Assembly (NCBI GenBank): GCA_023263235.1
Contig: JALQXE010000155.1
Location: 1-10,572, forward strand
Length of the DNA: 10,572 nucleotides
Reading direction: 5' to 3'
From: Sediminibacterium sp.
GTDB lineage: Bacteria > Bacteroidota > Bacteroidia > Chitinophagales > Chitinophagaceae
Part shown: positions 1 through 6,799 of the stretch, in pieces
How positions within the stretch are numbered: position 1 is the first letter of the stretch
How the letters are laid out: each line of letters begins with the position of its first letter
Notes under the pieces: generated by a model
Seen by the model: the letters and a program-made list of their open reading frames with translations, nothing else
Told to the model about the DNA's origin: nothing
Databases searched by the model: none
Translations under genes and position numbers: made by a program

Positions 1-45
<45 letters not shown>

Positions 46-54
46 AATAAACTG

Positions 55-127
55 AGCCGGAAATGGGACTCGAACCCGCGACCTGCTGATTACAAATCAG
101 CTGCTCTACCAACTGAGCTATTCCGGC
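55..127 (-). tRNA. tRNA-Thr (TGT)
   Basis: The minus strand folds as a full cloverleaf of 73 nt. The acceptor stem is GCCGGAA/TTCCGGC, the D-arm contains AGCTCAGTTGGTAGAGC, the anticodon stem is GCTGA/TCAGC with loop TTTGTAA (anticodon TGT), and the T-arm contains GGTTCGAGTCC. CCA is not encoded, because the bases after the discriminator run into the spacer before tRNA-Tyr. It is the first tRNA of the unit, about 44 nt downstream of its own promoter. Confidence 0.96.
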
Positions 128-170
128 TTATCTAAATTCCACAAAAGAGCACTCCCAATTTTTTGGATGG

Positions 171-201
171 CAAAGGTAATGGAATTCTTTATTTATCAAA
201 A
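171..201 (-). promoter_or_regulatory. Promoter of the tRNA-Thr/tRNA-Tyr unit
   Basis: On the minus strand the -7 element TACCTTTG (171-178) matches the Bacteroidota consensus TAnnTTTG exactly. An 18-nt spacer separates it from TTG (197-199, inside TTTTG), the usual -33 element. Transcription would start near 165, about 40 nt before tRNA-Thr. It lies downstream of the hpf terminator, so the tRNAs do not depend on hpf transcription. The rest of 128-284 holds no gene that I can see. Confidence 0.75.
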
Positions 202-284
202 TTTTAGAACGTTTTTTTATCCTATTTTTTAATGATTTGTGGAGAAATTCGAAGAAATAGCGATTCTACCCCATTTCTATAGCT

Positions 285-312
285 AAAAAAAGGGCCACTT
301 GGGCCCCTTTTA
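285..312 (-). terminator. Rho-independent terminator after hpf
   Basis: On the minus strand a GC-rich stem GGCCC/GGGCC (302-306 with 292-296) around a 5-nt loop is extended, past a one-base bulge, by AAAA/TTTT pairing and continues into a run of seven T. It begins about 30 bp after the hpf stop codon and separates hpf from the tRNA promoter. Confidence 0.8.
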
Positions 313-343
313 ATTTTGAGTGATGTATAAACATACATGGCAT

Positions 344-643
344 TTATGCAGCCATCTTCTCCTTTTTCTTTTTTAATTGATTGGTTACCGACTCAAATGC
401 TTGCTCAAATGATTCTTCAAAAGATTTTGAACTTGATTTTACAAAACAGTTTTGTTTGGGAACATGAATATTTATTTCAACTACTTTGTCCTTTATCGCA
501 TGTACTAAATTATCAAGTTTTAAGAATACGTCTACCCTTGTTATTCGATCGTGAAATGTAGCCAGTTTCTCAATTTTTTTCCCTACAAACTCTAAAAGCT
601 TTTCGTCTGCATCAAAATGCACAGTGTGAATGTTAATGTTCAT
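344..643 (-). CDS. hpf: Ribosome hibernation promoting factor, short HPF/RaiA type
   Basis: This 99-residue protein matches the short HPF/YfiA-RaiA family, which binds the decoding region of idle 30S subunits and protects or dimerises ribosomes when growth stops. The N-terminal strand MNINIHTVHF, the helix with EFVGKKIEKL, and the later VDVFLKL and VEINIHVP strands follow the beta-alpha-beta pattern of the fold. The tail is lysine-rich (KKKKEK). Its length fits the short form; the C-terminal dimerisation domain of long HPF is absent. The start is the ATG at 641-643, which gives the family-typical N terminus. No SD sits at normal distance, although an SD-like motif lies about 53 nt upstream. 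The order xerC-hpf-tRNA is a common Bacteroidota arrangement. Confidence 0.9.
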   Translation of the reverse strand: MNINIHTVHFDADEKLLEFVGKKIEKLATFHDRITRVDVFLKLDNLVHAIKDKVVEINIHVPKQNCFVKSSSKSFEESFEQAFESVTNQLKKKKEKMAA

Positions 644-653
644 AATTAATTTT

Positions 654-703
654 TTAAAATGATAAACTAATAAAAGAACTGATCAGGAATTTCATCTCCT
701 CCT
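654..703 (-). promoter_or_regulatory. SD-like motif and 13-codon mini-ORF in the hpf leader
   Basis: The hpf leader contains AGGAGGAG (696-703 on the minus strand) followed directly by an ATG (693-695) that opens a 13-codon frame encoding MKFLISSFISLSF and closing with TAA at 654-656, 10 nt before the hpf start. The SD-to-ATG spacing of about 2 nt is too short for efficient initiation, so translation is doubtful. The motif is notable because SDs are rare in this window; it could instead be a ribosome-binding regulatory site or chance. The surrounding 175-bp gap (644-818) has no other gene and no exact TAnnTTTG box that I found. Confidence 0.25.
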
Positions 704-818
704 GCACCTTTAAGTTACGACATTAAACAATGAACAAAAACAATTATTTTATTTTAAGAAAACTTTAGGAGTCCCTATGATATTGATTATTCCTGCCTAG
801 GGATTTGAGTGAGCATTA

Positions 819-1718
819 TTAGGCTTTAGGATGTGCTTTTGCAAAAACCTCTTTTAACTTTTCAATGGTATTATGAGTATATACCTGAGTCGCAGCAAGG
901 CTTGCGTGCCCCAGCAACTCTTTGACCGCATTTAAATCGGCACCATTGTTCATAAGGTGTGTAGCAAAACTATGTCTTAAAACGTGTGGGCTTTTCTTTT
1001 GCAATGTTGTTACCTGGGATAAATAAAATTTAACGAAAGTATATACTGCCCTGGGCTGCAATGCTTTACCTTTTTCTGTGACAAATAAATGAGGATTGCC
1101 TTTTGCTGCTGATGGTTTTTCGGCAATGTATTTTTTAAGCTCCAAAGCTAATTCAGGGCTAATGGGAAGTATTCTTTCCTTATTGCCTTTTCCCAATACT
1201 TTGATAATTCGCTTTGGTATATCTAACTGTGTTTCTTTGCATTGAATGAGCTCGCTTAAACGCATACCGGTTGCATAAAATAGTTGTATTACCATTTTTT
1301 CGGTGTAACCCTTCCACCCTTCTGCGAAATTCAAATTAGTTAGTAATTGTTCCATATCATTTTCGGCAACAAATGCAGGCAAACGCTTGGTTACTTTGGG
1401 GCTAATTACAGTGTCCATTGGACTTTTTGTTAATTGCCCTTGTTGAATTTGATATTTAAAAAAGGATTTAAGAGATGATATTTTCCGATTTAAGGTTTTT
1501 CCAGTCATCTCCCCCTCTTTCATGCCCGCCAACCAGGAACGTACCATAGTGCCCGTTATTTGGGTAAATGAAATGCCCTCATATTGGGTTTCAATGAAAT
1601 CAAAAAATTGTATTAGATCGTTTGAATAAGCAGTAATGGTATGCACAGAGTAACGCTTCTCAAATTGAAGGTAAGCCAAGAAGGCATTGAGTGGTGTATA
1701 GCGTGTTTGGGAAATCAT
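819..1718 (-). CDS. xerC: Tyrosine recombinase XerC/XerD type (chromosome dimer resolution)
   Basis: This 299-residue tyrosine site-specific recombinase most likely resolves chromosome dimers at dif with a partner Xer protein. Residues 8-95 form the SAM-like core-binding domain (QFEKRYSVHTITAY near 18-31). The catalytic domain has the full set of active-site residues: R153 (TGMRLSEL), K177 in the GKGNKER hairpin, H245 and R248 (HVLRHS), H271 (LGHAS) and nucleophile Y280 (TQVYTH). The length matches XerC/D rather than longer phage integrases, and the setting between rpsU and hpf is the conserved chromosomal one, so a mobile-element role is unlikely. No promoter is visible in the 73 bp upstream, which hold the rpsU terminator, so expression probably relies on read-through. 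XerC versus XerD cannot be settled from sequence alone. Confidence 0.88.
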   Translation of the reverse strand: MISQTRYTPLNAFLAYLQFEKRYSVHTITAYSNDLIQFFDFIETQYEGISFTQITGTMVRSWLAGMKEGEMTGKTLNRKISSLKSFFKYQIQQGQLTKSPMDTVISPKVTKRLPAFVAENDMEQLLTNLNFAEGWKGYTEKMVIQLFYATGMRLSELIQCKETQLDIPKRIIKVLGKGNKERILPISPELALELKKYIAEKPSAAKGNPHLFVTEKGKALQPRAVYTFVKFYLSQVTTLQKKSPHVLRHSFATHLMNNGADLNAVKELLGHASLAATQVYTHNTIEKLKEVFAKAHPKA

Positions 1719-1734
1719 TGCTACCTAAAAGTAC

Positions 1735-1764
1735 AAAAAAAAGACCCAACAAAAGTTGAGTCTT
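1735..1764 (-). terminator. Terminator/attenuator between rpsU and xerC
   Basis: The minus strand has a 10-bp stem AAGACTCAAC/GTTGGGTCTT with one T-G wobble, a TTTT loop, and a following T tract (1735-1740 plus the two stem T residues). It starts 27 bp after the rpsU stop and ends 16 bp before the xerC ATG. Because xerC has no evident promoter of its own, it probably attenuates rather than fully ends transcription, keeping rpsU mRNA in large excess over xerC-hpf. Confidence 0.85.
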
Positions 1765-1791
1765 ATAATATGTTTAAGCGAAGATGATATA

Positions 1792-1989
1792 CTATCCCTC
1801 AATCTTACCAGAGAAAATCTGTTGCTTGTAAATCGCTTTCAATACTTCGAAACGACGTTTAACAGATGGTTTCACAAATGCTTGACGTGCACGTAAGTTC
1901 ACTAAAGTCTTACTTTTTTCGAATTTCTTCTTGTACTTTTTAAGCGCTTTGTCGATGTTCTCGCAGTCTTTTGAATCAATAATTAACAT
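1792..1989 (-). CDS. rpsU: 30S ribosomal protein bS21
   Basis: This 65-residue basic protein is bS21, which binds the 30S platform next to the 3' end of 16S rRNA. Family features are the N-terminal LIIDSKDCENIDKALKKYKKKFEK and the basic RARQAFVKPSVKRR segment (residues 33-46), rich in Arg and Lys. The length fits Bacteroidota bS21. In this phylum bS21, with bS6 and bS18, is known to hold the anti-SD in a pocket and so suppress SD-led initiation. The start is fixed by a strong SD, GAGGAGG (1998-2004), 7-8 nt upstream of the ATG. The gene leads the rpsU-xerC-hpf block and has its own promoter and leader hairpin. Confidence 0.95.
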   Translation of the reverse strand: MLIIDSKDCENIDKALKKYKKKFEKSKTLVNLRARQAFVKPSVKRRFEVLKAIYKQQIFSGKIEG

Positions 1990-1996
1990 AATATAT

Positions 1997-2005
1997 ACCT
2001 CCTCA
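1997..2005 (-). promoter_or_regulatory. Strong Shine-Dalgarno of rpsU, likely autoregulatory
   Basis: TGAGGAGGT on the minus strand lies 7 nt before the rpsU ATG and pairs strongly with the 16S anti-SD core CCUCC. hscA, tyrS, the hydrolase and the exported-protein genes have no comparable motif at their starts. In Flavobacterium johnsoniae, ribosomes lacking bS21 expose the anti-SD and preferentially translate rpsU, giving feedback control. The same logic is inferred here. Confidence 0.8.
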
Positions 2006-2032
2006 GGCGTTTTGAAAAAAATTAAAATTTAA

Positions 2033-2071
2033 CTTTCCAAACCTTTATATTTTATTAAAGGTGAAGGAAAA
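2033..2071 (-). promoter_or_regulatory. Hairpin in the rpsU 5' leader
   Basis: In the predicted rpsU leader the minus strand forms a 7-bp perfect stem ACCTTTA/TAAAGGT (2056-2062 with 2041-2047) around an 8-nt AT loop, extended past a small internal loop by TTTCC/GGAAA (2066-2070 with 2034-2038). It sits just after the predicted start site and about 30 nt before the SD, and no T tract follows it directly. It may stabilise the leader or take part in control; that role is inferred. Confidence 0.4.
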
Positions 2072-2079
2072 TCGGACTG

Positions 2080-2110
2080 CAAAGATAGCAATCCAATTGA
2101 AATAACCAAA
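2080..2110 (-). promoter_or_regulatory. Promoter of rpsU
   Basis: The minus strand has TATCTTTG (2080-2087), an exact TAnnTTTG -7 element, separated by 19 nt from TTG within TTTGG (2107-2109), the -33 element. Spacing and sequence match the Bacteroidota housekeeping sigma consensus. Transcription should start near 2073, giving a leader of about 84 nt that contains the hairpin and the SD. It lies between the hscA stop and rpsU, so rpsU is an independent unit. I see no clear terminator after hscA. Confidence 0.82.
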
Positions 2111-2137
2111 TTTCTACTATTTTTTATCTGAACCTAA

Positions 2138-4000
2138 TTACAGCCCTGTTTGGATATCCTTCCCTTTTAAGGCACCCGATATGGCCTGATCCATGGCACG
2201 CTCAGCAAATGGACGAGTAACATCGTTTAATTCCTCGGTTTTTGTTTGTATTAAGTGCTTGTCTTCCATCGTAATAGCCAACTGAAGGGCCTGCATAGCA
2301 TTTGCAGAAGCAGTGAGCTCTTCCTTGGTTAAAATTGATGCATTCTTGGTTAAGAACTTTTCGGTTACAGAAAGCATTTGCTCTGCTTCAGTTCTGGCTT
2401 CTACTAAGGCTCTTGTAGCAATATCCTCTTTTGCATGTGTAATGCTATCCAATAATCTTTGCTCTACTTCCTCGTCGGTTAAGCCATATTGAGGTTTAAT
2501 ATCTATACTCTGTGTCACACCACTTCTCAATTCTTTTGCACTTACTTGTAAAATGCCATCTGCATTAATTAAAAAACTCACATCCACTTTGGGAAGTCCT
2601 GCAGGCATTGCAGGTATTCCAGTTAATGTAAACTCTCCCAATTTTCGATTGTCTTTTACCAAATCACGCTCACCTTGGTAAACTGCAATTTGTATTCCAG
2701 ATTGACCATCTTTTTGTGTTGTATATTGCCTTCCTGCCTTTGTTGGAATTTTTGAATTTCTTGGGAGCAATACATCCATGAGTCCACCCATCGTTTCAAT
2801 ACCCAAACTTAAAGGTGTAATATCCAATAACAACATAGATTGATTGTTTCCTGCTAAAATATCGGCCTGCACTGCGGCACCTAATGCAACTACTTCATCT
2901 GGATTTACTGAATCATTCACCTCTTGGTTAAAGAATTTTGCTACAGTTTGTTTTACTAAAGGTACTCTAGTACTTCCTCCTACCATCAAAACTGTATTAA
3001 TATCAGCAACTTGCAAACCCGCATCCTTCATAGCGTTCATGCAACAATCCATTGTTTTACTTACAATAGGTTGTATTAATGATTCAAAGGTTTCTTTTGT
3101 AATAGATAACTTTTCACCTGCAAATGCCGTTTCAAATACTTCATTTTTTGATAAATGAATTTTTGCTTTCTCAGCTTCTAATCTTAATTGTTGTTTTAAT
3201 TCCTTGTGTTGATTTAAATTTTCTATCGACCATTGTTTCATCCAATATTCAATAATGGCTCTGTCTAAATCATCACCTCCTAAATAAGTATCACCATTGG
3301 TACTTAAAACTTCAAATATGCCACCGGCAATTCTTAAAATTGAAATATCAAATGTTCCTCCTCCTAAATCATAAACCGCAATTGTTTTTTCTTCCGTTTG
3401 ATTCAACCCCAATCCATATGCAAGACTCGCAGCAGTGGGCTCGTTGATAATTCTCAACACATCTAAACCCGCTAACTTTCCCGCATCGCGTGTTGCTTGC
3501 CTTTGCGCATCATTAAAGTAGGCAGGCACTGTTATTACCGCTTTGGTAACCGGCGTTTTTAAGATATGTTCGGCGCGTTTTTTTAATTCATCTAAAATAA
3601 AGGCGCTTAATTCAATAGGAGAATAAAATTTATTACCTACTTGAACTTTCACTAAACTTTCGGCATTGTCGTCAATAACTTTATAGGCAAAAAAATCTTG
3701 ATGGGTTTGAATGTCTTTATAACTTTTTCCCATTAAACGTTTTGCACTAAAAATGGTATTCTTTGGGTCAGATTCTAAAAATGGTTTTGCAGATTCCCCT
3801 ACTTCCACATTTCCATATACATCAAAATGCACTACACTGGGAACAGTACTTGAACCGTCAAATTCCTTCAAAGCAGTTGGCTGTTTTGTGTCCGGATGAA
3901 TAATTGCAACCAAACTATTGGTGGTACCTAAATCAATACCAACAATCATTTCCGCTTGTTGTAAACTACCCGTTGCAATATTAATACCAATCTTAGCCAT
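2138..4000 (-). CDS. hscA: Fe-S cluster assembly chaperone HscA (Hsp70 family)
   Basis: This 620-residue Hsp70 fits HscA, the specialised chaperone that, with co-chaperone HscB, releases Fe-S clusters from the scaffold IscU to apo-proteins. The ATPase domain has phosphate-1 [12 protein letters not shown] (about residues 21-32), [36 protein letters not shown] and GGSTRVPLV. The substrate-binding domain follows (about 395-620). HscA rather than DnaK is supported by the N-terminal extension before [13 protein letters not shown] where DnaK usually has SCVA, the ADILAGN...[17 protein letters not shown] region, [13 protein letters not shown], the C-terminal [16 protein letters not shown] pattern, and the lack of a long acidic DnaK tail. 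hscB and iscU are not in the window. An exact TAnnTTTG box lies 14-21 nt before the start. Confidence 0.92.
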   Translation of the reverse strand: MAKIGINIATGSLQQAEMIVGIDLGTTNSLVAIIHPDTKQPTALKEFDGSSTVPSVVHFDVYGNVEVGESAKPFLESDPKNTIFSAKRLMGKSYKDIQTHQDFFAYKVIDDNAESLVKVQVGNKFYSPIELSAFILDELKKRAEHILKTPVTKAVITVPAYFNDAQRQATRDAGKLAGLDVLRIINEPTAASLAYGLGLNQTEEKTIAVYDLGGGTFDISILRIAGGIFEVLSTNGDTYLGGDDLDRAIIEYWMKQWSIENLNQHKELKQQLRLEAEKAKIHLSKNEVFETAFAGEKLSITKETFESLIQPIVSKTMDCCMNAMKDAGLQVADINTVLMVGGSTRVPLVKQTVAKFFNQEVNDSVNPDEVVALGAAVQADILAGNNQSMLLLDITPLSLGIETMGGLMDVLLPRNSKIPTKAGRQYTTQKDGQSGIQIAVYQGERDLVKDNRKLGEFTLTGIPAMPAGLPKVDVSFLINADGILQVSAKELRSGVTQSIDIKPQYGLTDEEVEQRLLDSITHAKEDIATRALVEARTEAEQMLSVTEKFLTKNASILTKEELTASANAMQALQLAITMEDKHLIQTKTEELNDVTRPFAERAMDQAISGALKGKDIQTGL

Positions 4001-4013
4001 TCAAAAAATTTTA

Positions 4014-4021
4014 CAAATGTA
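4014..4021 (-). promoter_or_regulatory. Putative -7 element before hscA
   Basis: TACATTTG on the minus strand matches TAnnTTTG. No TTG stands at the normal -33 distance, so the promoter is only half supported. Transcription would start about 7 nt before the hscA ATG, giving a very short leader. If it is real, hscA is transcribed separately from the RDD gene, whose stop codon lies 62 bp upstream of hscA. Confidence 0.4.
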
Positions 4022-4062
4022 CATGCACCCCTATAATCTAAGGTTGCGAATTAAGGAATGAT

Positions 4063-4458
4063 TTATTGACGTTTACTTACTAAATGGGTTTTAGAAAAAG
4101 TGTCGTGTAATGGCTTGTCGTTCCATGCCATGCCAAACATGGTTACTAAACTTGTTCTTAATATTGCCCTTATAAAAATTTGAAGAGGATTTGGACGCTT
4201 GCCATTTTCTGTAACCACTTTTGTTTTGGTTATCATTTTAGCAAAGGTTTGGCAAAAAAGCAATTCCATTAGAAACGTATAGGCAAAGATGGTAGCAAAG
4301 AAAAAATAACCATACCTATAGGGGGTATACGCCCAATTATACACATTAAAATTATACCACTGATATATAAAATAGCTCAAAAAACATACGATAATGGTAT
4401 CCAGAAAAAAGTGCATTATTCTCGTTCCTTCACCAATTGTGGGCGTTGTTGGGTTCAT
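4063..4458 (-). CDS. RDD-family small membrane protein
   Basis: This 131-residue integral membrane protein has the RDD-family layout: GTRIMHFFLD near the N terminus (R13, D20) opening a first membrane segment (about 14-36), a second segment (about 50-70, YFFFATIFAYTFLMELLF), the polar TKTKVVTENGKRPNPLQIFIRAILR stretch in the conserved cytosolic position (split here only by the second R-rich helix), and the closing WNDKPLHDTFSKTHLV. RDD proteins are widespread and mostly uncharacterised; some have been linked to ion transport, but nothing here shows a substrate. The start at 4458 gives a 12-residue polar lead; M15 is a possible alternative. It diverges from tyrS across 51 bp. Confidence 0.8.
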   Translation of the reverse strand: MNPTTPTIGEGTRIMHFFLDTIIVCFLSYFIYQWYNFNVYNWAYTPYRYGYFFFATIFAYTFLMELLFCQTFAKMITKTKVVTENGKRPNPLQIFIRAILRTSLVTMFGMAWNDKPLHDTFSKTHLVSKRQ

Positions 4459-4462
4459 GATG

Positions 4463-4470
4463 CAAAAATA
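4463..4470 (-). promoter_or_regulatory. Possible -7 element for the RDD gene
   Basis: TATTTTTG on the minus strand matches TAnnTTTG, but it ends only 4 nt before the assigned ATG and has no TTG at -33. If used, the mRNA would be leaderless or would start at M15 (4414-4416). The support is weak. Confidence 0.22.
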
Positions 4471-4485
4471 TTGCTTTTTAGTAGT

Positions 4486-4493
4486 TAAATTTG
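4486..4493 (+). promoter_or_regulatory. Putative -7 element of tyrS
   Basis: TAAATTTG matches TAnnTTTG and ends 16 nt before the tyrS ATG, predicting a leader of about 10 nt. No TTG occurs at the normal -33 spacing. There is no SD before tyrS, as is usual in this phylum. Confidence 0.4.
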
Positions 4494-4509
4494 CCGTAAG
4501 TATTAGAAT

Positions 4510-5793
4510 ATGACATTAGTTCAAGAACTACGCTGGAGAGGTATGATTCAAGATATTATGCCAGGCACTGAGGAATTGTTTGAAAAAGAAATGGTTTCTG
4601 GCTATATAGGATTTGATCCAACCTCGGATAGTTTACATATTGGAAGCTTGGTACCAATTTTATTATTGGTTCATCTACAAAAAGCAGGTCATAAACCTTT
4701 TGCTTTAGTAGGTGGTGCCACGGGAATGGTTGGTGATCCCAGTGGAAAAAGTGAAGAAAGAAATTTATTAAGTGAAGAAACATTGGCTTTTAATATTGCT
4801 GGCGTAAAAAAACAATTGTCTCATTTTTTAGATTTCAATAGTGGTGCTAAAAATGCAGCAGAGCTTGTAAATAATTATGACTGGTTTAAAGATTTTACAT
4901 TCTTAGATTTTATTAGAGATGTAGGAAAGCACATCACCGTTAACTACATGATGGCTAAGGACAGTGTGAAAAAAAGAATTGAGGGTGATACCGGAATGAG
5001 CTTTACTGAATTCACTTATCAACTAGTACAAGGATATGATTTTTATTGGTTGAATAAAAACAAGAACTGCAAAGTTCAAATGGGCGGTAGTGATCAATGG
5101 GGAAATATTACAACAGGTACAGAATTAATTCGTCGCAAGACAGGTGGCGAAGCATTTGCTTTCACTTGTCCCTTAATTACCAAAGCCGACGGTGGTAAAT
5201 TTGGCAAAACAGAAAAAGGAAATGTTTGGTTAGATGCTAAGAAAACATCTCCTTATCAGTTTTATCAATTCTGGTTAAATGCCAGTGATGAAGATGCCAC
5301 TAAATGGATTAAAATATTTACACTATTAGATCCAGCAACAATTGATTCATTAATTGCAGAACACGCATCTGCTCCTCAATTAAGAATTTTACAAAAGGCT
5401 TTGGCTGCAGAACTAACTAAATTTGTTCATAGTGAAGAAGATTTAAAATTTGCAATTAGTGCCACTGAAATTTTATTTGGCAATGCCACCACTGAAGTAT
5501 TACAATCCTTAAGCGAAGAACAACTATTGCAAGTAATGGAGGGTGTACCTACTGTAAATGTTACCCTTGCTCAATTAAATGAAGGATATGATTTAGTAAG
5601 CTTATTGGCAGACACGCAAATATTCCCAAGCAAAGGCGAAGCACGTAAAATGTGGCAAGCAGGCGGCTTAAGTATTAATAAAGAAAAAATTAGTGCTGAG
5701 TTTGCAACAGTCACAAAAGCACAGTTATTACAAGGTAAGTACATGCTATTACAAAAAGGAAAGAAAAATTATTACTTAGTAATTGCGAGTTAA
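4510..5793 (+). CDS. tyrS: Tyrosyl-tRNA synthetase
   Basis: This 427-residue class Ic synthetase attaches tyrosine to tRNA-Tyr in two ATP-driven steps in the cytosol. The catalytic Rossmann domain has the HIGH-type motif HIGS (43-46), [13 protein letters not shown] (68-80), the tyrosine-binding YQLVQGYDF (170-178) and [10 protein letters not shown] (190-199), and the KMSKS-equivalent KFGKT (230-234), as in the TyrRS-type enzymes typical of most bacteria. The C-terminal part (about 360-425) is an S4-like RNA-binding domain ([15 protein letters not shown]). The start [12 protein letters not shown] is the family N terminus. It is a single-gene unit ending 20 bp before a strong terminator. The cognate tRNA-Tyr lies in the same window about 4.5 kb away, but in a separate unit. 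Confidence 0.97.
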   Translation: MTLVQELRWRGMIQDIMPGTEELFEKEMVSGYIGFDPTSDSLHIGSLVPILLLVHLQKAGHKPFALVGGATGMVGDPSGKSEERNLLSEETLAFNIAGVKKQLSHFLDFNSGAKNAAELVNNYDWFKDFTFLDFIRDVGKHITVNYMMAKDSVKKRIEGDTGMSFTEFTYQLVQGYDFYWLNKNKNCKVQMGGSDQWGNITTGTELIRRKTGGEAFAFTCPLITKADGGKFGKTEKGNVWLDAKKTSPYQFYQFWLNASDEDATKWIKIFTLLDPATIDSLIAEHASAPQLRILQKALAAELTKFVHSEEDLKFAISATEILFGNATTEVLQSLSEEQLLQVMEGVPTVNVTLAQLNEGYDLVSLLADTQIFPSKGEARKMWQAGGLSINKEKISAEFATVTKAQLLQGKYMLLQKGKKNYYLVIAS

Positions 5794-5812
5794 TTTATTT
5801 CACAAAATATTT

Positions 5813-5846
5813 AAAAAAAGCCTCCAATAATTTGGAGGCTTTTTTT
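5813..5846. terminator. Bidirectional terminator between tyrS and the SGNH hydrolase
   Basis: A perfect 9-bp stem AGCCTCCAA/TTGGAGGCT with a TAAT tetraloop is flanked by a run of seven A on the left and seven T on the right, so it works as a U-tailed hairpin on either strand. It starts 20 bp after the tyrS stop and lies 21 bp beyond the stop of the convergent hydrolase gene. Confidence 0.93.
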
Positions 5847-5866
5847 AAATATTTTAGCACCTACTT

Positions 5867-6538
5867 TTATTGGATGGCTTTCCACATTTCATCTGCTACA
5901 AAAGCGTTGCCTTTTGCATTTAAGTGCACTCTATCAGTGGTTAAAATTCCCCTATCTGCATTCTTAGGATTATTTGCAACACTATATTCATGGAATGACT
6001 TTCTCAAATCAACTAATCCCAAATTATTATCAGCCGCATACTTACGAATCCAGTTGCTATACATATTTAAATCGCCATCCTGACTATTAGAATAGTCGGT
6101 GCGTTCTCCTATGGCAGCAGGTGTAACCACAACAACTTTTGCCCCGGTTGCCTGTATTTTTTTAACTACTGCATCATAAAATTTACCATACTTATCATAA
6201 TCGGTACCCGTTCCAAAATCCGCTTTATGCCAAACATCATTCACTCCTACCCAAATAACTACCACATCTGGATGTTGTTCTAATACATCTTTTTCCAAAC
6301 GCAGGTATAAATCATAAATTTTATTTCCACTCACTCCTGCGCCTACCAATTCATATTTATCGGATAACCCCTTTTTATTTATTTCTTGATTAAGTACATC
6401 AATGTATCCACCTTTATTTACACCCGCTTCGGTTATAGAATCTCCAAAAAACACAATTTTTTTCTTCTTTTCCCCTTTAAAAGAAAGCAGGAACAAACAA
6501 CCAATAAAAGCGGTTAAAAGCATCAATTTACTGTTCAT
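5867..6538 (-). CDS. Exported SGNH/GDSL-family hydrolase
   Basis: This SGNH hydrolase of about 223 residues would cleave ester bonds, for example acetyl groups on carbohydrates or lipids; the substrate cannot be told from sequence. An N-terminal hydrophobic segment (about 5-20) points to export. Block I is FFGDSITEAG with nucleophile S34, block II has GAGVSGN (G68-N72), block III is VGVNDVW with N100, and block V is DRVHLN with D202 and H205, so the catalytic set is complete. I chose the ATG at 6536-6538. The frame can be opened three codons earlier at a TTG (6547), but that is a poorer start. C14 lies within the hydrophobic core in a bad lipobox context, so a lipoprotein is unlikely. It appears to be a single-gene unit. 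Confidence 0.85.
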   Translation of the reverse strand: MNSKLMLLTAFIGCLFLLSFKGEKKKKIVFFGDSITEAGVNKGGYIDVLNQEINKKGLSDKYELVGAGVSGNKIYDLYLRLEKDVLEQHPDVVVIWVGVNDVWHKADFGTGTDYDKYGKFYDAVVKKIQATGAKVVVVTPAAIGERTDYSNSQDGDLNMYSNWIRKYAADNNLGLVDLRKSFHEYSVANNPKNADRGILTTDRVHLNAKGNAFVADEMWKAIQ

Positions 6539-6622
6539 AATAGGCAACGTTTAAGTTTTAAAATATAAATCGCATCTTAAGTTAATACAAAATGATAATA
6601 ATGCCCTAAAAAGAGATAAAAA

Positions 6623-6654
6623 TTTGGAAAATTTTGCCTTGACCCCTATTTTTG
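6623..6654 (+). promoter_or_regulatory. Promoter of tRNA-Gln
   Basis: TTTG (6623-6626) is followed after 20 nt by TATTTTTG (6647-6654), matching the Bacteroidota TTG/TAnnTTTG pattern at accepted spacing. Transcription would begin near 6661, about 22 nt before the tRNA. It occupies most of the 144-bp gap between the divergent hydrolase and the tRNA; no clean hydrolase promoter was found there. Confidence 0.75.
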
Positions 6655-6682
6655 CAATCCATTCAAAGAATGGCATAGGGAT

Positions 6683-6756
6683 TGCCTGATTGTGTAACGG
6701 TAGCACGACTGTTTTTGGTGCAGTTTGTCTTGGTTCGAATCCAGGTCAGGCAACCA
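6683..6756 (+). tRNA. tRNA-Gln (TTG) with encoded CCA
   Basis: A complete cloverleaf: acceptor TGCCTGA/TCAGGCA, D-arm with TGTAACGGTAGCAC, anticodon stem ACTGT/GCAGT with loop TTTTGGT (anticodon TTG), T-arm CTTGG/CCAGG with loop TTCGAAT, discriminator A at 6753, then CCA at 6754-6756. The core is 71 nt. The U-A first pair typical of tRNA-Gln is present. It has its own promoter and terminator, so it is transcribed alone. Confidence 0.95.
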
Positions 6757-6766
6757 AAGAAAAAAG

Positions 6767-6794
6767 AAGCCGCAACGTAAGTTGCGGTTTTTTT
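6767..6794 (+). terminator. Terminator of tRNA-Gln
   Basis: The stem CCGCAAC/GTTGCGG (6770-6776 with 6781-6787) has a GTAA loop, is extended by flanking AAG/TTT pairing, and is followed by seven T. It begins 11 bp after the tRNA CCA. Confidence 0.92.
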
Positions 6795-6799
6795 ATTGA

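Noticed and set aside
771..802. TCCCTA/TAGGGA inverted repeat between xerC and hpf as a terminator
   Set aside because: It has only 6 bp with a loop of more than 20 nt and no T tract, too weak to call.
819..1718. Phage or integron integrase marking a mobile element next to tRNA genes
   Set aside because: The length and motifs are those of XerC/D, it sits in the conserved rpsU-xerC-hpf context, and no attachment repeats or phage genes are nearby.
2844..3158. Plus-strand open frame of 104 codons inside hscA
   Set aside because: It is antisense to conserved Hsp70 coding sequence, has no recognisable motifs and no promoter, so it is a shadow frame.
2138..4000. Housekeeping DnaK
   Set aside because: The N-terminal extension, SLVA in the first motif, the HscA-like C-terminal FAERAMDQ pattern, the length of 620 and the missing acidic tail fit HscA better.
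6539..6547. TTG start three codons upstream of the SGNH hydrolase ATG
   Set aside because: The ATG at 6538 gives a normal signal peptide; the TTG adds only M-P-I and has no supporting ribosome site.
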